Shown piece by piece: positions 1-5,474 of a stretch of DNA of 5,989 nucleotides. Below the pieces are notes generated by a model, which worked only from the letters and a program-made list of their open reading frames with translations, had not been told where the DNA came from and ran no database searches. The DNA lies in contig JAFNGM010000253.1 in the NCBI GenBank assembly GCA_017885225.1, forward strand, positions 1,496 to 7,484, written 5' to 3'. The number at the start of each line of letters is the position of its first letter. Position 1 is the stretch's first letter. The DNA is from Syntrophaceae bacterium. Its GTDB lineage: Bacteria; Desulfobacterota; Syntrophia; Syntrophales; UBA2185. A program made the translations under genes and the position numbers.

Positions 1-1
1 G

Positions 2-538
2 CTCCATGTTTACCCTGTCTCGGACGGCGCCGTGGGAATGCTTTTGGCCTCGAAAGAGCGCGCAGGGGAATTTACCGACAAGCCCGTGTGGATCACAGGT
101 TTTGCAAATTGCATGGACAGTTATTTTTTCGGCGACCGCGATCTGGTGAGCAATTTCTCCCTGAAAAAGGCGGCGGAGCGCGCCTATAAAAAAGCGGGGA
201 TTAATGACCCGAAAAAGGCGATCGATGTGGTCGAAGTCATGGACGCTTACGCATATCAACAACCGATGTGGATGGAAGGCCTGGGCTTCTGTGAAGAGGG
301 ACAGGGCGGCCGATTTATTGATGAAGGCGGTCCCGGAGAATATAGAGTCAACCTTTCAGGCGGTATGCTGGCGGGCAATCCGGTGATCATTTCCGGATTG
401 TACCGTGCGGCGGAAGCCGTCCTTCAGCTACGTGGCGAGGCAGGGGACCATCAGGTTCCTGATGCGAAGAGCGCGGTGGCACAGTCCACAACCGGAGCGG
501 CCGGACAATTCCACTCCGTTTTAATTCTTGAGGCATAA
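2..538 (+). CDS. Thiolase-like protein (SCP-x/lipid-transfer type), C-terminal part, 5' truncated
   Basis: The frame is open from base 2 to the TAA at 536-538, giving 178 visible residues; the N-terminal half, including the active-site cysteine region, lies before the window. The fragment matches the C-terminal half of SCP-x-type thiolases. It has an SDGAVG segment at visible residues 7-12, then VVEVMDAY near 76-83, NLSGG at 117-121 and LQLRGEAGDHQV at 141-152. A GTG at base 32 is not a start, because conserved SDGA sequence precedes it in frame. Two family hallmarks are altered. The HDCF-type motif reads MDAY, and the GHP motif carrying the catalytic His reads GNP (374-382). It is a paralogue of the next gene: 19 of 35 residues are identical without gaps around the NxSGG...RGxAGxHQ block. 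It probably forms a complex with that gene's product and with the DUF35 proteins downstream. Fold assignment is confident; whether it is a thiolase, an aldolase or a structural subunit cannot be told from this half. Confidence 0.88.
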   Translation, partial: LHVYPVSDGAVGMLLASKERAGEFTDKPVWITGFANCMDSYFFGDRDLVSNFSLKKAAERAYKKAGINDPKKAIDVVEVMDAYAYQQPMWMEGLGFCEEGQGGRFIDEGGPGEYRVNLSGGMLAGNPVIISGLYRAAEAVLQLRGEAGDHQVPDAKSAVAQSTTGAAGQFHSVLILEA

Positions 539-544
539 GGGAGG
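538..544 (+). promoter_or_regulatory. Ribosome binding site of the second thiolase-like gene
   Basis: AGGGAGG lies 7 bases before the ATG at 552 and overlaps the upstream stop codon. It decides the start: the in-frame TTG at 528 lies before this site and inside the upstream gene, with no ribosome binding site of its own. Confidence 0.8.
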
Positions 545-551
545 TCAGGCG

Positions 552-1766
552 ATGAAAAAACATAAAAAGAATAGAAATGTCGCGATCATCGGAATTGGCC
601 AGACCATCATGTCCTCTCACAAGGAAGACCAGAACCAGGTGGAAATGGTGCAGGAGGCCGTAATCAATGCGCTGCAGGATGCCAACCTCTCGATCAATGA
701 TATTGACTGTATCGTTCACGGCAACATGGAGCTTTTCGAAATGCAGTTCGCACCGAATCTCTGGCATTCACTGGGAACTGGTTCACGAGGCAAGGATGAA
801 TACCGGATCACCACCGGCGGCACGACCGGAATGACACTTGTCTGCGCAGCAGATAATCTTGTGGCCTCGGGTCTTTATGACACGGTACTTGCCATCGGGA
901 TGGAAAAACTGCAGGAGGGAAATACCACCGGCGGCATTACCAACATGGCCGATCCGCTATGGTTCAGAAATATTCAGACCGGCGCCTTGACCGGAACTGC
1001 CGCAACTGAAATGATCAATGAGTTTGGGGAAGAAAGGGCGAAGCGCGCCGCCATAAAATACCGTATCATGATGGACAAGCACGCAGTCCTGAATCCCCGC
1101 GCACACCGCCGCTTCGGTCTGGAATATGAGCAGGCTGAGGAACTGGCGGCCACATCCCCCCAGTTGGTTGGAGAACTCCGGCTCATTCACATGTGCTCCC
1201 AATCAGACGGTGCATGCGCCATGATCTTAACGTCTGAAGAAAAGACGAAAAAGAGAACGCATAAGCCGCCCGTCTGGATACGTGACCATATGCAGACCCA
1301 CAGGGAAGAAACGATCCCCAATCTTTTCGGTCATGTAAAACCGGAGTTGACACACCATTACTGTGCCCGAAAGCTCTATGAACGCAACGGTATCACTGAC
1401 CCTGTGGAATATTTTGATGTGTTCGAAATGTACGATCCCTCGGCCTGGTGGGCATTGGAGTGGCTGCGGGAATTCTTCCTGCTGAAGGGGGATGAACATA
1501 TAAAGATGCTTGAACGGGGCGATTTTGATCTGGACGGAAAGATCCCCATCAATCCTTCCGGCGGCGTGATTGCCAGCAATCCCATAGGCGCGACGGCAAT
1601 GCTGAGACCGGCGGAGGCCGCCCTGCAGATCCGTGGAGACGCGGGAGCGCATCAGATCAAGAAAGAGGTGAAACATGCACTGGCCTCCGGTTTCGGAGGC
1701 ACGTACTGGACCACGCTGATGATTCTGGAAAAAGATCTTAACTGGCAGGAGGTTGACAATGACTGA
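552..1766 (+). CDS. Thiolase-fold protein lacking canonical catalytic residues; possible aldolase or non-catalytic subunit
   Basis: This complete protein has 404 residues, the usual length for thiolases. The start at ATG 552 is set by AGGGAGG seven bases upstream. Thiolase features are clear: NVAIIGIGQT at 9-18, LVASGLYDTVLAIGMEKL at 103-120, SDGACAMIL at 218-226, NPSGG at 334-338 and RGDAGAHQ at 361-368. The catalytic positions are changed. The segment that normally holds the nucleophilic Cys (CASG/CATG) reads GTTG, with Gly90 where Cys is expected in an ungapped comparison with remembered human SCP-x; the nearest Cys is Cys98, eight residues on. The HDCF motif reads YDPS (294-297), and GHP reads SNP (342-344). 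Claisen chemistry through a Cys-bound acyl enzyme therefore looks unlikely. Ltp2-type proteins of steroid degradation are thiolase-fold retro-aldolases without this Cys that need a DUF35 partner, and DUF35 genes follow directly here. Retro-aldolase or structural partner of the upstream thiolase are the two best readings. Confidence 0.88.
   Translation: MKKHKKNRNVAIIGIGQTIMSSHKEDQNQVEMVQEAVINALQDANLSINDIDCIVHGNMELFEMQFAPNLWHSLGTGSRGKDEYRITTGGTTGMTLVCAADNLVASGLYDTVLAIGMEKLQEGNTTGGITNMADPLWFRNIQTGALTGTAATEMINEFGEERAKRAAIKYRIMMDKHAVLNPRAHRRFGLEYEQAEELAATSPQLVGELRLIHMCSQSDGACAMILTSEEKTKKRTHKPPVWIRDHMQTHREETIPNLFGHVKPELTHHYCARKLYERNGITDPVEYFDVFEMYDPSAWWALEWLREFFLLKGDEHIKMLERGDFDLDGKIPINPSGGVIASNPIGATAMLRPAEAALQIRGDAGAHQIKKEVKHALASGFGGTYWTTLMILEKDLNWQEVDND
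1747..1752 (+). promoter_or_regulatory. Ribosome binding site of the SCP2-SCP2-DUF35 gene
   Basis: A perfect AGGAGG sits six bases before the ATG at 1759, inside the end of the preceding gene. It excludes the in-frame TTG at 1753, which directly abuts the site. The 8-base gene overlap (1759-1766) suggests translational coupling. Confidence 0.85.
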
Positions 1767-2922
1767 ATATTATGGGGCAACCGTTGCGGACATCTTCGAT
1801 ACCATGCCAAAACGCTTTAAGCCTGAAGAAGCCAAGGATGTGGATATTCTCATCGGATACGAAGCGACCGGCGAAGGGGGAGGCATGTGGACTGCCCACA
1901 TCAAACACGGAACACTTACCGTAAGTAAAGTCGACGAACTCAAGGGATGCAAGACCACTATTCACGCGCATGCCGAAACGTTCTTGGGCGTGACACTGGG
2001 GAAAATCACGGCCATCGACGCATTGACTTCCCAGAAGCTGCGGGTCGGCGGGGATATCAGATTTCTTATGACGCTGCTGCCGAAGGTCTTCGTTCCTTTT
2101 ACGGTCATTCCTAAGAAAAAAGTGCTCACCGCACGGAACATACTGGTGACTATGGAGTCGCTCTTTCGTCCGGAGAGGGCCGAAGGCGTCACCATGAATA
2201 TCGGTTACGACCTGACTGGCCCGGACGGCGGTCAATGGAGCTTGCGGATCAAAGATGGAAAATGCAAAGTCCGCGAAGGATTCGCGGAGGAACTGACCGT
2301 AAAGCTCACCATGAATACGAGCGTCTATACCGGCATGATGACAGGGACGATTGACGGGGCGTCGGCCTTTACCTCCGGACAGGTCAAGATTGAAGGGGAC
2401 ATGATGGCCGCGGTAGCGACGGCCAGATATTTTCACAAATACACAGACCCTGACGCAAAGGAAGCGGAGGAACTGATTTGTCTCAGAGTCACCAACTCGA
2501 TCGAACAGCGATTTGCCTCCGGTCCCGTCATGGGGAAGTGGTTTGCCGGACTCCGCGAGAAGAAATTCCTGGGGAACAAATGTCCGGAATGCGGCAGGAC
2601 GCAAATTCCGCCCAGAGAAATATGCGCGATCTGCAGGGTACGCGTCAATGAATTCGTGGAACTCGGCCCCAAAGGTACTGTAACCAATTACGACATCGTC
2701 TATTTTGCCAGCCCTGATCCGCTCACCGGAGCGGTCCGGGATACCCCCTACGCCCCAATTTATATCGTACTGGACGGCTCCAGTGAACGGGAGGCCTTTG
2801 CATTTGAACTGAAGAAAGAAGATATCAGCCGGATCAATGTGGGTGCGAGAGTGCGGCCGGTCTGGACGGAAAATCCAGTAGGCAGCTTTAAGGACGTGCT
2901 CTACTTTGAACTGGACCAATAA
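1759..2922 (+). CDS. Tandem SCP2 domains fused to a DUF35 zinc-ribbon/OB-fold domain
   Basis: The protein has 387 residues and its start overlaps the preceding stop by 8 bases. Three parts are visible. Residues about 13-111 form a first SCP2 (sterol carrier protein 2)-like domain. Residues about 131-228 form a second; the two share the pattern (I/M)xIGYxxTGxxGGxW, followed by a basic hydrophobic strand and later an acidic GD turn (GGDI at 97-100, EGDM at 212-215). Residues about 255-385 form a DUF35 module: an N-terminal helix, a zinc ribbon with CPEC (Cys275, Cys278) and CAIC (Cys289, Cys292), an IPPRE turn between the pairs, then an OB-fold with GTVTNYDIVYF. DUF35 proteins are small partners of thiolase-fold enzymes, binding near the CoA/acyl entrance. 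SCP2 domains bind lipids and fatty acyl-CoAs, and mammalian SCP-x has thiolase and SCP2 in one chain. Here SCP2 sits on the partner subunit instead. I infer delivery of a bulky hydrophobic acyl-CoA to the thiolase-like proteins upstream. Domain calls are strong; the role is inferred. Confidence 0.85.
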   Translation: MTEYYGATVADIFDTMPKRFKPEEAKDVDILIGYEATGEGGGMWTAHIKHGTLTVSKVDELKGCKTTIHAHAETFLGVTLGKITAIDALTSQKLRVGGDIRFLMTLLPKVFVPFTVIPKKKVLTARNILVTMESLFRPERAEGVTMNIGYDLTGPDGGQWSLRIKDGKCKVREGFAEELTVKLTMNTSVYTGMMTGTIDGASAFTSGQVKIEGDMMAAVATARYFHKYTDPDAKEAEELICLRVTNSIEQRFASGPVMGKWFAGLREKKFLGNKCPECGRTQIPPREICAICRVRVNEFVELGPKGTVTNYDIVYFASPDPLTGAVRDTPYAPIYIVLDGSSEREAFAFELKKEDISRINVGARVRPVWTENPVGSFKDVLYFELDQ

Positions 2923-2923
2923 G

Positions 2924-2930
2924 AGAGGAG
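2924..2930 (+). promoter_or_regulatory. Ribosome binding site of the stand-alone DUF35 gene
   Basis: AGAGGAG lies 8 bases before the ATG at 2939. It rules out the in-frame TTG at 2906, which falls inside the upstream gene. Confidence 0.75.
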
Positions 2931-2938
2931 ACAGGCAC

Positions 2939-3394
2939 ATGAAAGAGGACAAACTGAACTGCTTTGTACTGGAAGGGAAGATGGCCCTTCCAAATCAATA
3001 TTTTGCCGGACGGCTGGGATCCCGATTCATCATTGCCCTGCGGGACAAAAAGAAGATCACGGGCGTCCGCTGTAAGAAATGCAATAAAACCTTCATTCCA
3101 CCCAGAGAATACTGTGAACAGTGCTGGACAAAAATATCAGAAAACTGGGTGGATCTGGGGCGTGAAGGGGAATTGATCAATTATACCATCATCCGTTACG
3201 GTGACAGGCACCTCCCCAGGAAGGCGCCCTATATCCTGGGACAAATACTGCTGAAGGGTGCGGACACGCCGTTGACGCATATCGTCGAAGGTGTCGACCC
3301 AAAGGATGTGCGTGTGGGCATGAAACTGAAAGCGGTATTCGCGGAAAAGCCTACGAACACGATCCTGGACCTGGATCATTTTGAACCGGTGTAG
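2939..3394 (+). CDS. DUF35 zinc-ribbon/OB-fold protein, probable thiolase or aldolase partner subunit
   Basis: This 151-residue protein has the usual length and order of a stand-alone DUF35 protein. An N-terminal helical stretch (LPNQYFAGRLGSRF, 17-30) comes first, then a zinc ribbon with CKKC (Cys45, Cys48) and CEQC (Cys59, Cys62) around FIPPRE, then an OB-fold beginning GELINYTIIRY (77-87). All four zinc ligands are present. It is related to the C-terminal part of the upstream fusion protein: both have LR(D/E)KK before the ribbon and IPPRE between the Cys pairs. The family has no catalytic activity of its own known to me. In BbsAB and archaeal acetoacetyl-CoA thiolase complexes it is a structural and substrate-binding subunit of a thiolase. 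With two thiolase-like and two DUF35 genes here, each thiolase may have its own partner, or all four may form one complex. It follows the fusion gene after 16 bases. Confidence 0.9.
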   Translation: MKEDKLNCFVLEGKMALPNQYFAGRLGSRFIIALRDKKKITGVRCKKCNKTFIPPREYCEQCWTKISENWVDLGREGELINYTIIRYGDRHLPRKAPYILGQILLKGADTPLTHIVEGVDPKDVRVGMKLKAVFAEKPTNTILDLDHFEPV

Positions 3395-3411
3395 TGCATC
3401 CATAAAAATAC

Positions 3412-3418
3412 AAAGGAG
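3412..3418 (+). promoter_or_regulatory. Ribosome binding site of the BKACE gene
   Basis: AAAGGAG lies 9 bases before the ATG at 3428, in the longest gap of the window (33 bases). That gap holds no evident terminator hairpin, so transcription probably continues through it. Confidence 0.75.
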
Positions 3419-3427
3419 AAAACCATT

Positions 3428-4300
3428 ATGGCAAAAGATTCGAATCCCGTAATTATTTGCGCGGCACTAACTGGCGCCGCGACGATGAAGAACAACAATC
3501 CGAGCACTCCCTACACAATTCAGGAATTTGCCGAGGAGTCTTACAAATGCAGGCAGGCGGGAGCAGCCATGATCCACGTCCATGCCCGGATGGACGACGG
3601 CCAGCCGACACATGAAATCGACCGGGTTCAGGCCATCTATGACGCGATCAAGGAGAAGAGCCCCGATGTGCTCGTATGCCTGAGCTCCGCCGTGGGAATC
3701 TTCAAGACGCCTGAAGAACGCCTGGCACAGATCATAGCCGTCAAGCCGGAGATGGCCTCCTATAACACCAACAGCATGAATTTCAGCATCATTGACCGCA
3801 ATACCGGCATCATCTTCTTTGACTACCTCTTCGACAATACGTTCACCATGCTGCAGGATTTCGGTAAGGCCTTCGAGGAGAACAAAGTCAAGCCGGAGAT
3901 CGAGTGCTATGACGTAAGCGGCATCGACAATACCATGATCATCTCCAAACAGGGGTTCTTCACCCAACCGATGAATTTCAACTTTGTCTGGGGCGTCGTC
4001 GGCGGACAGCGGTTCCGTCCGGAAATGATGATCGCCATGAAAAACGCCCTGCCGCCGGGCGCGAACTTCACCACCTGCGCCGTCGGCGTTGAGCAGTTCC
4101 CCGCCAACATGATGTCCTGCATTCTGGGCGGAAACATGCGCGTGGGGATGGAGGACAACACCCGGATGCCCAACGGAGACTTGGCCAAAGGCAGTTACGA
4201 ACAGGTGGAGTGGTGTGTAAAAGTGGCTGCCGCATTGAACAGGGAGCCGGCGACACCTGCGGAAGCAAGGGAAATCATGGGGATCCGGAAAGAATCGTAA
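3428..4300 (+). CDS. Beta-keto acid cleavage enzyme (BKACE, DUF849; 3-keto-5-aminohexanoate cleavage enzyme family)
   Basis: The protein has 290 residues, close to the family's usual 270-310. Family members are zinc-dependent TIM-barrel enzymes that react a free beta-keto acid with acetyl-CoA to give acetoacetate and a new acyl-CoA. Visible signatures are IICAALTGA (9-17), IHVHAR (49-54) with probable zinc ligands His50 and His52, KPEMAS (106-111), SMNF (116-119), FVWGVVGG (186-193), RVGMEDN (238-244) and PATPAEAREIMG (274-285). Compared with the lysine-fermentation enzyme Kce as I remember it, Arg238, Glu242 and Asp243 match Arg226, Glu230 (zinc ligand) and Asp231. Kce Glu14, however, is Ala18 here, and Thr106 is Ser111. 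Glu14 belongs to the substrate pocket of the amino-keto acid enzyme, so the substrate here is probably not 3-keto-5-aminohexanoate. No lysine-fermentation genes are next to it. Family call is very secure; the substrate is unknown. Confidence 0.93.
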   Translation: MAKDSNPVIICAALTGAATMKNNNPSTPYTIQEFAEESYKCRQAGAAMIHVHARMDDGQPTHEIDRVQAIYDAIKEKSPDVLVCLSSAVGIFKTPEERLAQIIAVKPEMASYNTNSMNFSIIDRNTGIIFFDYLFDNTFTMLQDFGKAFEENKVKPEIECYDVSGIDNTMIISKQGFFTQPMNFNFVWGVVGGQRFRPEMMIAMKNALPPGANFTTCAVGVEQFPANMMSCILGGNMRVGMEDNTRMPNGDLAKGSYEQVEWCVKVAAALNREPATPAEAREIMGIRKES

Positions 4301-4305
4301 AGGAG
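4299..4305 (+). promoter_or_regulatory. Ribosome binding site of the first acyl-CoA dehydrogenase gene
   Basis: AAAGGAG overlaps the BKACE stop codon and lies 6 bases before the ATG at 4312. It sets the start there rather than at the in-frame GTG at 4210, which would place 34 non-conserved residues before the family's normal N-terminus and overlap the BKACE gene by 91 bases. Confidence 0.85.
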
Positions 4306-4311
4306 AAAGTC

Positions 4312-5460
4312 ATGGATTTTTCATTCAGCGATGAACAACGCATGTTTCGGGAAACCGTGTACCGGTTTGCAAGGGAGGAAATCGCCCCGCTCTGTGAAGA
4401 GGCGGATCTGAAAAGCGAATTCAGCTTCGATGTCTGGCGGAAACTCGGTGAAATGGGATTGCTGGGACTGCCTATTCCGGAGGAATATGGCGGCCAGGGA
4501 GCGGACATCGTGACCTGCTGTCTCGCAGGTGAAGCGGTAGGCCACGCCGGAGTGGACGGCGGGCATACTTTGGCCTGGGGCGCTCACACCTATCTGTGCG
4601 CCGCCAACATCATGCAGAACGGAACGGATGTGCAAAAAAAGAAATATCTCCCGAAGCTGGCCTCGGGTGAGTGGATTGGCTGCATGGGACTGACAGAACC
4701 GGGATGCGGATCGGACGCAGCAGCCCTGACGACGAGCGCCGTCAAGAAAGGAGACAAGTACATTCTGAACGGGTCAAAGACGTTCATCACCAACGCGCCT
4801 CTGGCACAGGTGTTTGTCATCTTCGCGACGCTGGATAAATCAAAAAAACATACGGGCATTACGACCTTCATCGTGGAAAAAGATTTTCCCGGCATTTCCA
4901 CAGGCAAACCGATGCACAAGATGGGGTGCCGGACTTCCGCTACATCCGAAGTATTTTTCGAAGACTGTGAAGTTCCGGCGGAAAATTGCCTGGGCGGGGA
5001 AGGCCTCGGCTGGATGATCGCCCTGGGCGGGGTCGAGTGGGACCGCAGCACACTGCTTGCGCCTTTTGTCGGGGGCGGCATATTCATGCTGGAGAATTGC
5101 GCCCGCTATGCCAATCAACGCTGGGCCTTCAACCGGCCGATCCGTAACTTCCAGTCCATCCAAAATCGGATTGCCGACATGAAAGTCTATCTGGAGGCCT
5201 CCAAACTTGCCGTCTACCGCGTAGCCGCATCCAAGGATAGCGGCATGTTCCTGAATCCGCTCTATGCCGGTGTGAGCAAAATGTACATGGGCGACAAGGG
5301 ATTTGAGATGTCCTCTGCTGCGGTCGATCTCTTCGGCGGCTATGGCTACATCCACGAATATCCCGTCGAGCGAGGGATGCGGGATGCAAAGCTGGGGCAG
5401 TTGGGCGGAGGAACGTCGGATATTATGCGTATGATCGTTGCCAGGATAATGATGATGTAA
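4312..5460 (+). CDS. Acyl-CoA dehydrogenase lacking the C-terminal YEGT glutamate
   Basis: The protein has 382 residues, the family's normal length. It should oxidise an acyl-CoA to the 2,3-enoyl-CoA with FAD, passing electrons to electron-transfer flavoprotein in the cytoplasm. The helical N-terminal domain starts FSFSDEQRMF and has the PEEYGGQGAD loop at 56-65. The FAD/substrate signature GLTEPGCGSDAA is at 126-137, and NGSKTFITNA at 153-162. The C-terminal domain has FNRPIRNFQSIQ (273-284) and FGGYGYIHEYPVERGMRDAK (341-360). The catalytic Glu of the YEGTSQI motif (Glu376 of medium-chain enzyme) is replaced: the segment reads GGGTSDI, with Gly366 in that position. Isovaleryl-CoA and long-chain dehydrogenases also lack that Glu and use a Glu just before an Arg in an earlier helix; here that spot is Asp244 (EWDRS). 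Asp244 may be the base, or the base may come from a partner subunit. A second acyl-CoA dehydrogenase gene follows after 14 bases. Family assignment is secure; substrate is unknown. Confidence 0.93.
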   Translation: MDFSFSDEQRMFRETVYRFAREEIAPLCEEADLKSEFSFDVWRKLGEMGLLGLPIPEEYGGQGADIVTCCLAGEAVGHAGVDGGHTLAWGAHTYLCAANIMQNGTDVQKKKYLPKLASGEWIGCMGLTEPGCGSDAAALTTSAVKKGDKYILNGSKTFITNAPLAQVFVIFATLDKSKKHTGITTFIVEKDFPGISTGKPMHKMGCRTSATSEVFFEDCEVPAENCLGGEGLGWMIALGGVEWDRSTLLAPFVGGGIFMLENCARYANQRWAFNRPIRNFQSIQNRIADMKVYLEASKLAVYRVAASKDSGMFLNPLYAGVSKMYMGDKGFEMSSAAVDLFGGYGYIHEYPVERGMRDAKLGQLGGGTSDIMRMIVARIMMM

Positions 5461-5467
5461 GGGGAGG
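5461..5467 (+). promoter_or_regulatory. Ribosome binding site of the second acyl-CoA dehydrogenase gene
   Basis: GGGGAGG begins directly after the upstream stop and ends 7 bases before the ATG at 5475. Confidence 0.8.
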
Positions 5468-5474
5468 AAAACTG

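Noticed and set aside
843..848. Cys98 of the second thiolase-like protein as the displaced catalytic nucleophile.
   Set aside because: It is eight residues after the expected place, inside the helix that follows the nucleophile loop; the ungapped match of the flanking GxEK segment leaves no room for such a shift.
1738..2952. A 404-codon open frame on the minus strand covering the whole SCP2-SCP2-DUF35 gene.
   Set aside because: Its translation shows no recognisable family and is rich in His, Arg and Phe as expected for an antisense shadow. The + strand frame has clear domains, a zinc ribbon and a perfect ribosome binding site.
3395..3427. The 33-base gap before the BKACE gene as a terminator or promoter.
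   Set aside because: No inverted repeat with a T-run and no convincing -35/-10 pair were seen; it holds only a ribosome binding site in an A-rich stretch.
3467..3967. A 166-codon minus-strand open frame inside the BKACE gene.
   Set aside because: It lies wholly opposite conserved BKACE sequence and has no recognisable motif; treated as a shadow.
4210..4311. A possible 34-residue N-terminal extension of the acyl-CoA dehydrogenase from GTG 4210.
   Set aside because: It would overlap the BKACE gene by 91 bases and is not dehydrogenase-like; the AAAGGAG at 4299-4305 points to ATG 4312.
4590..5355. Overlapping minus-strand open frames of 165 and 171 codons opposite the first acyl-CoA dehydrogenase.
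   Set aside because: They are antisense to the most conserved part of the dehydrogenase and show no domain.
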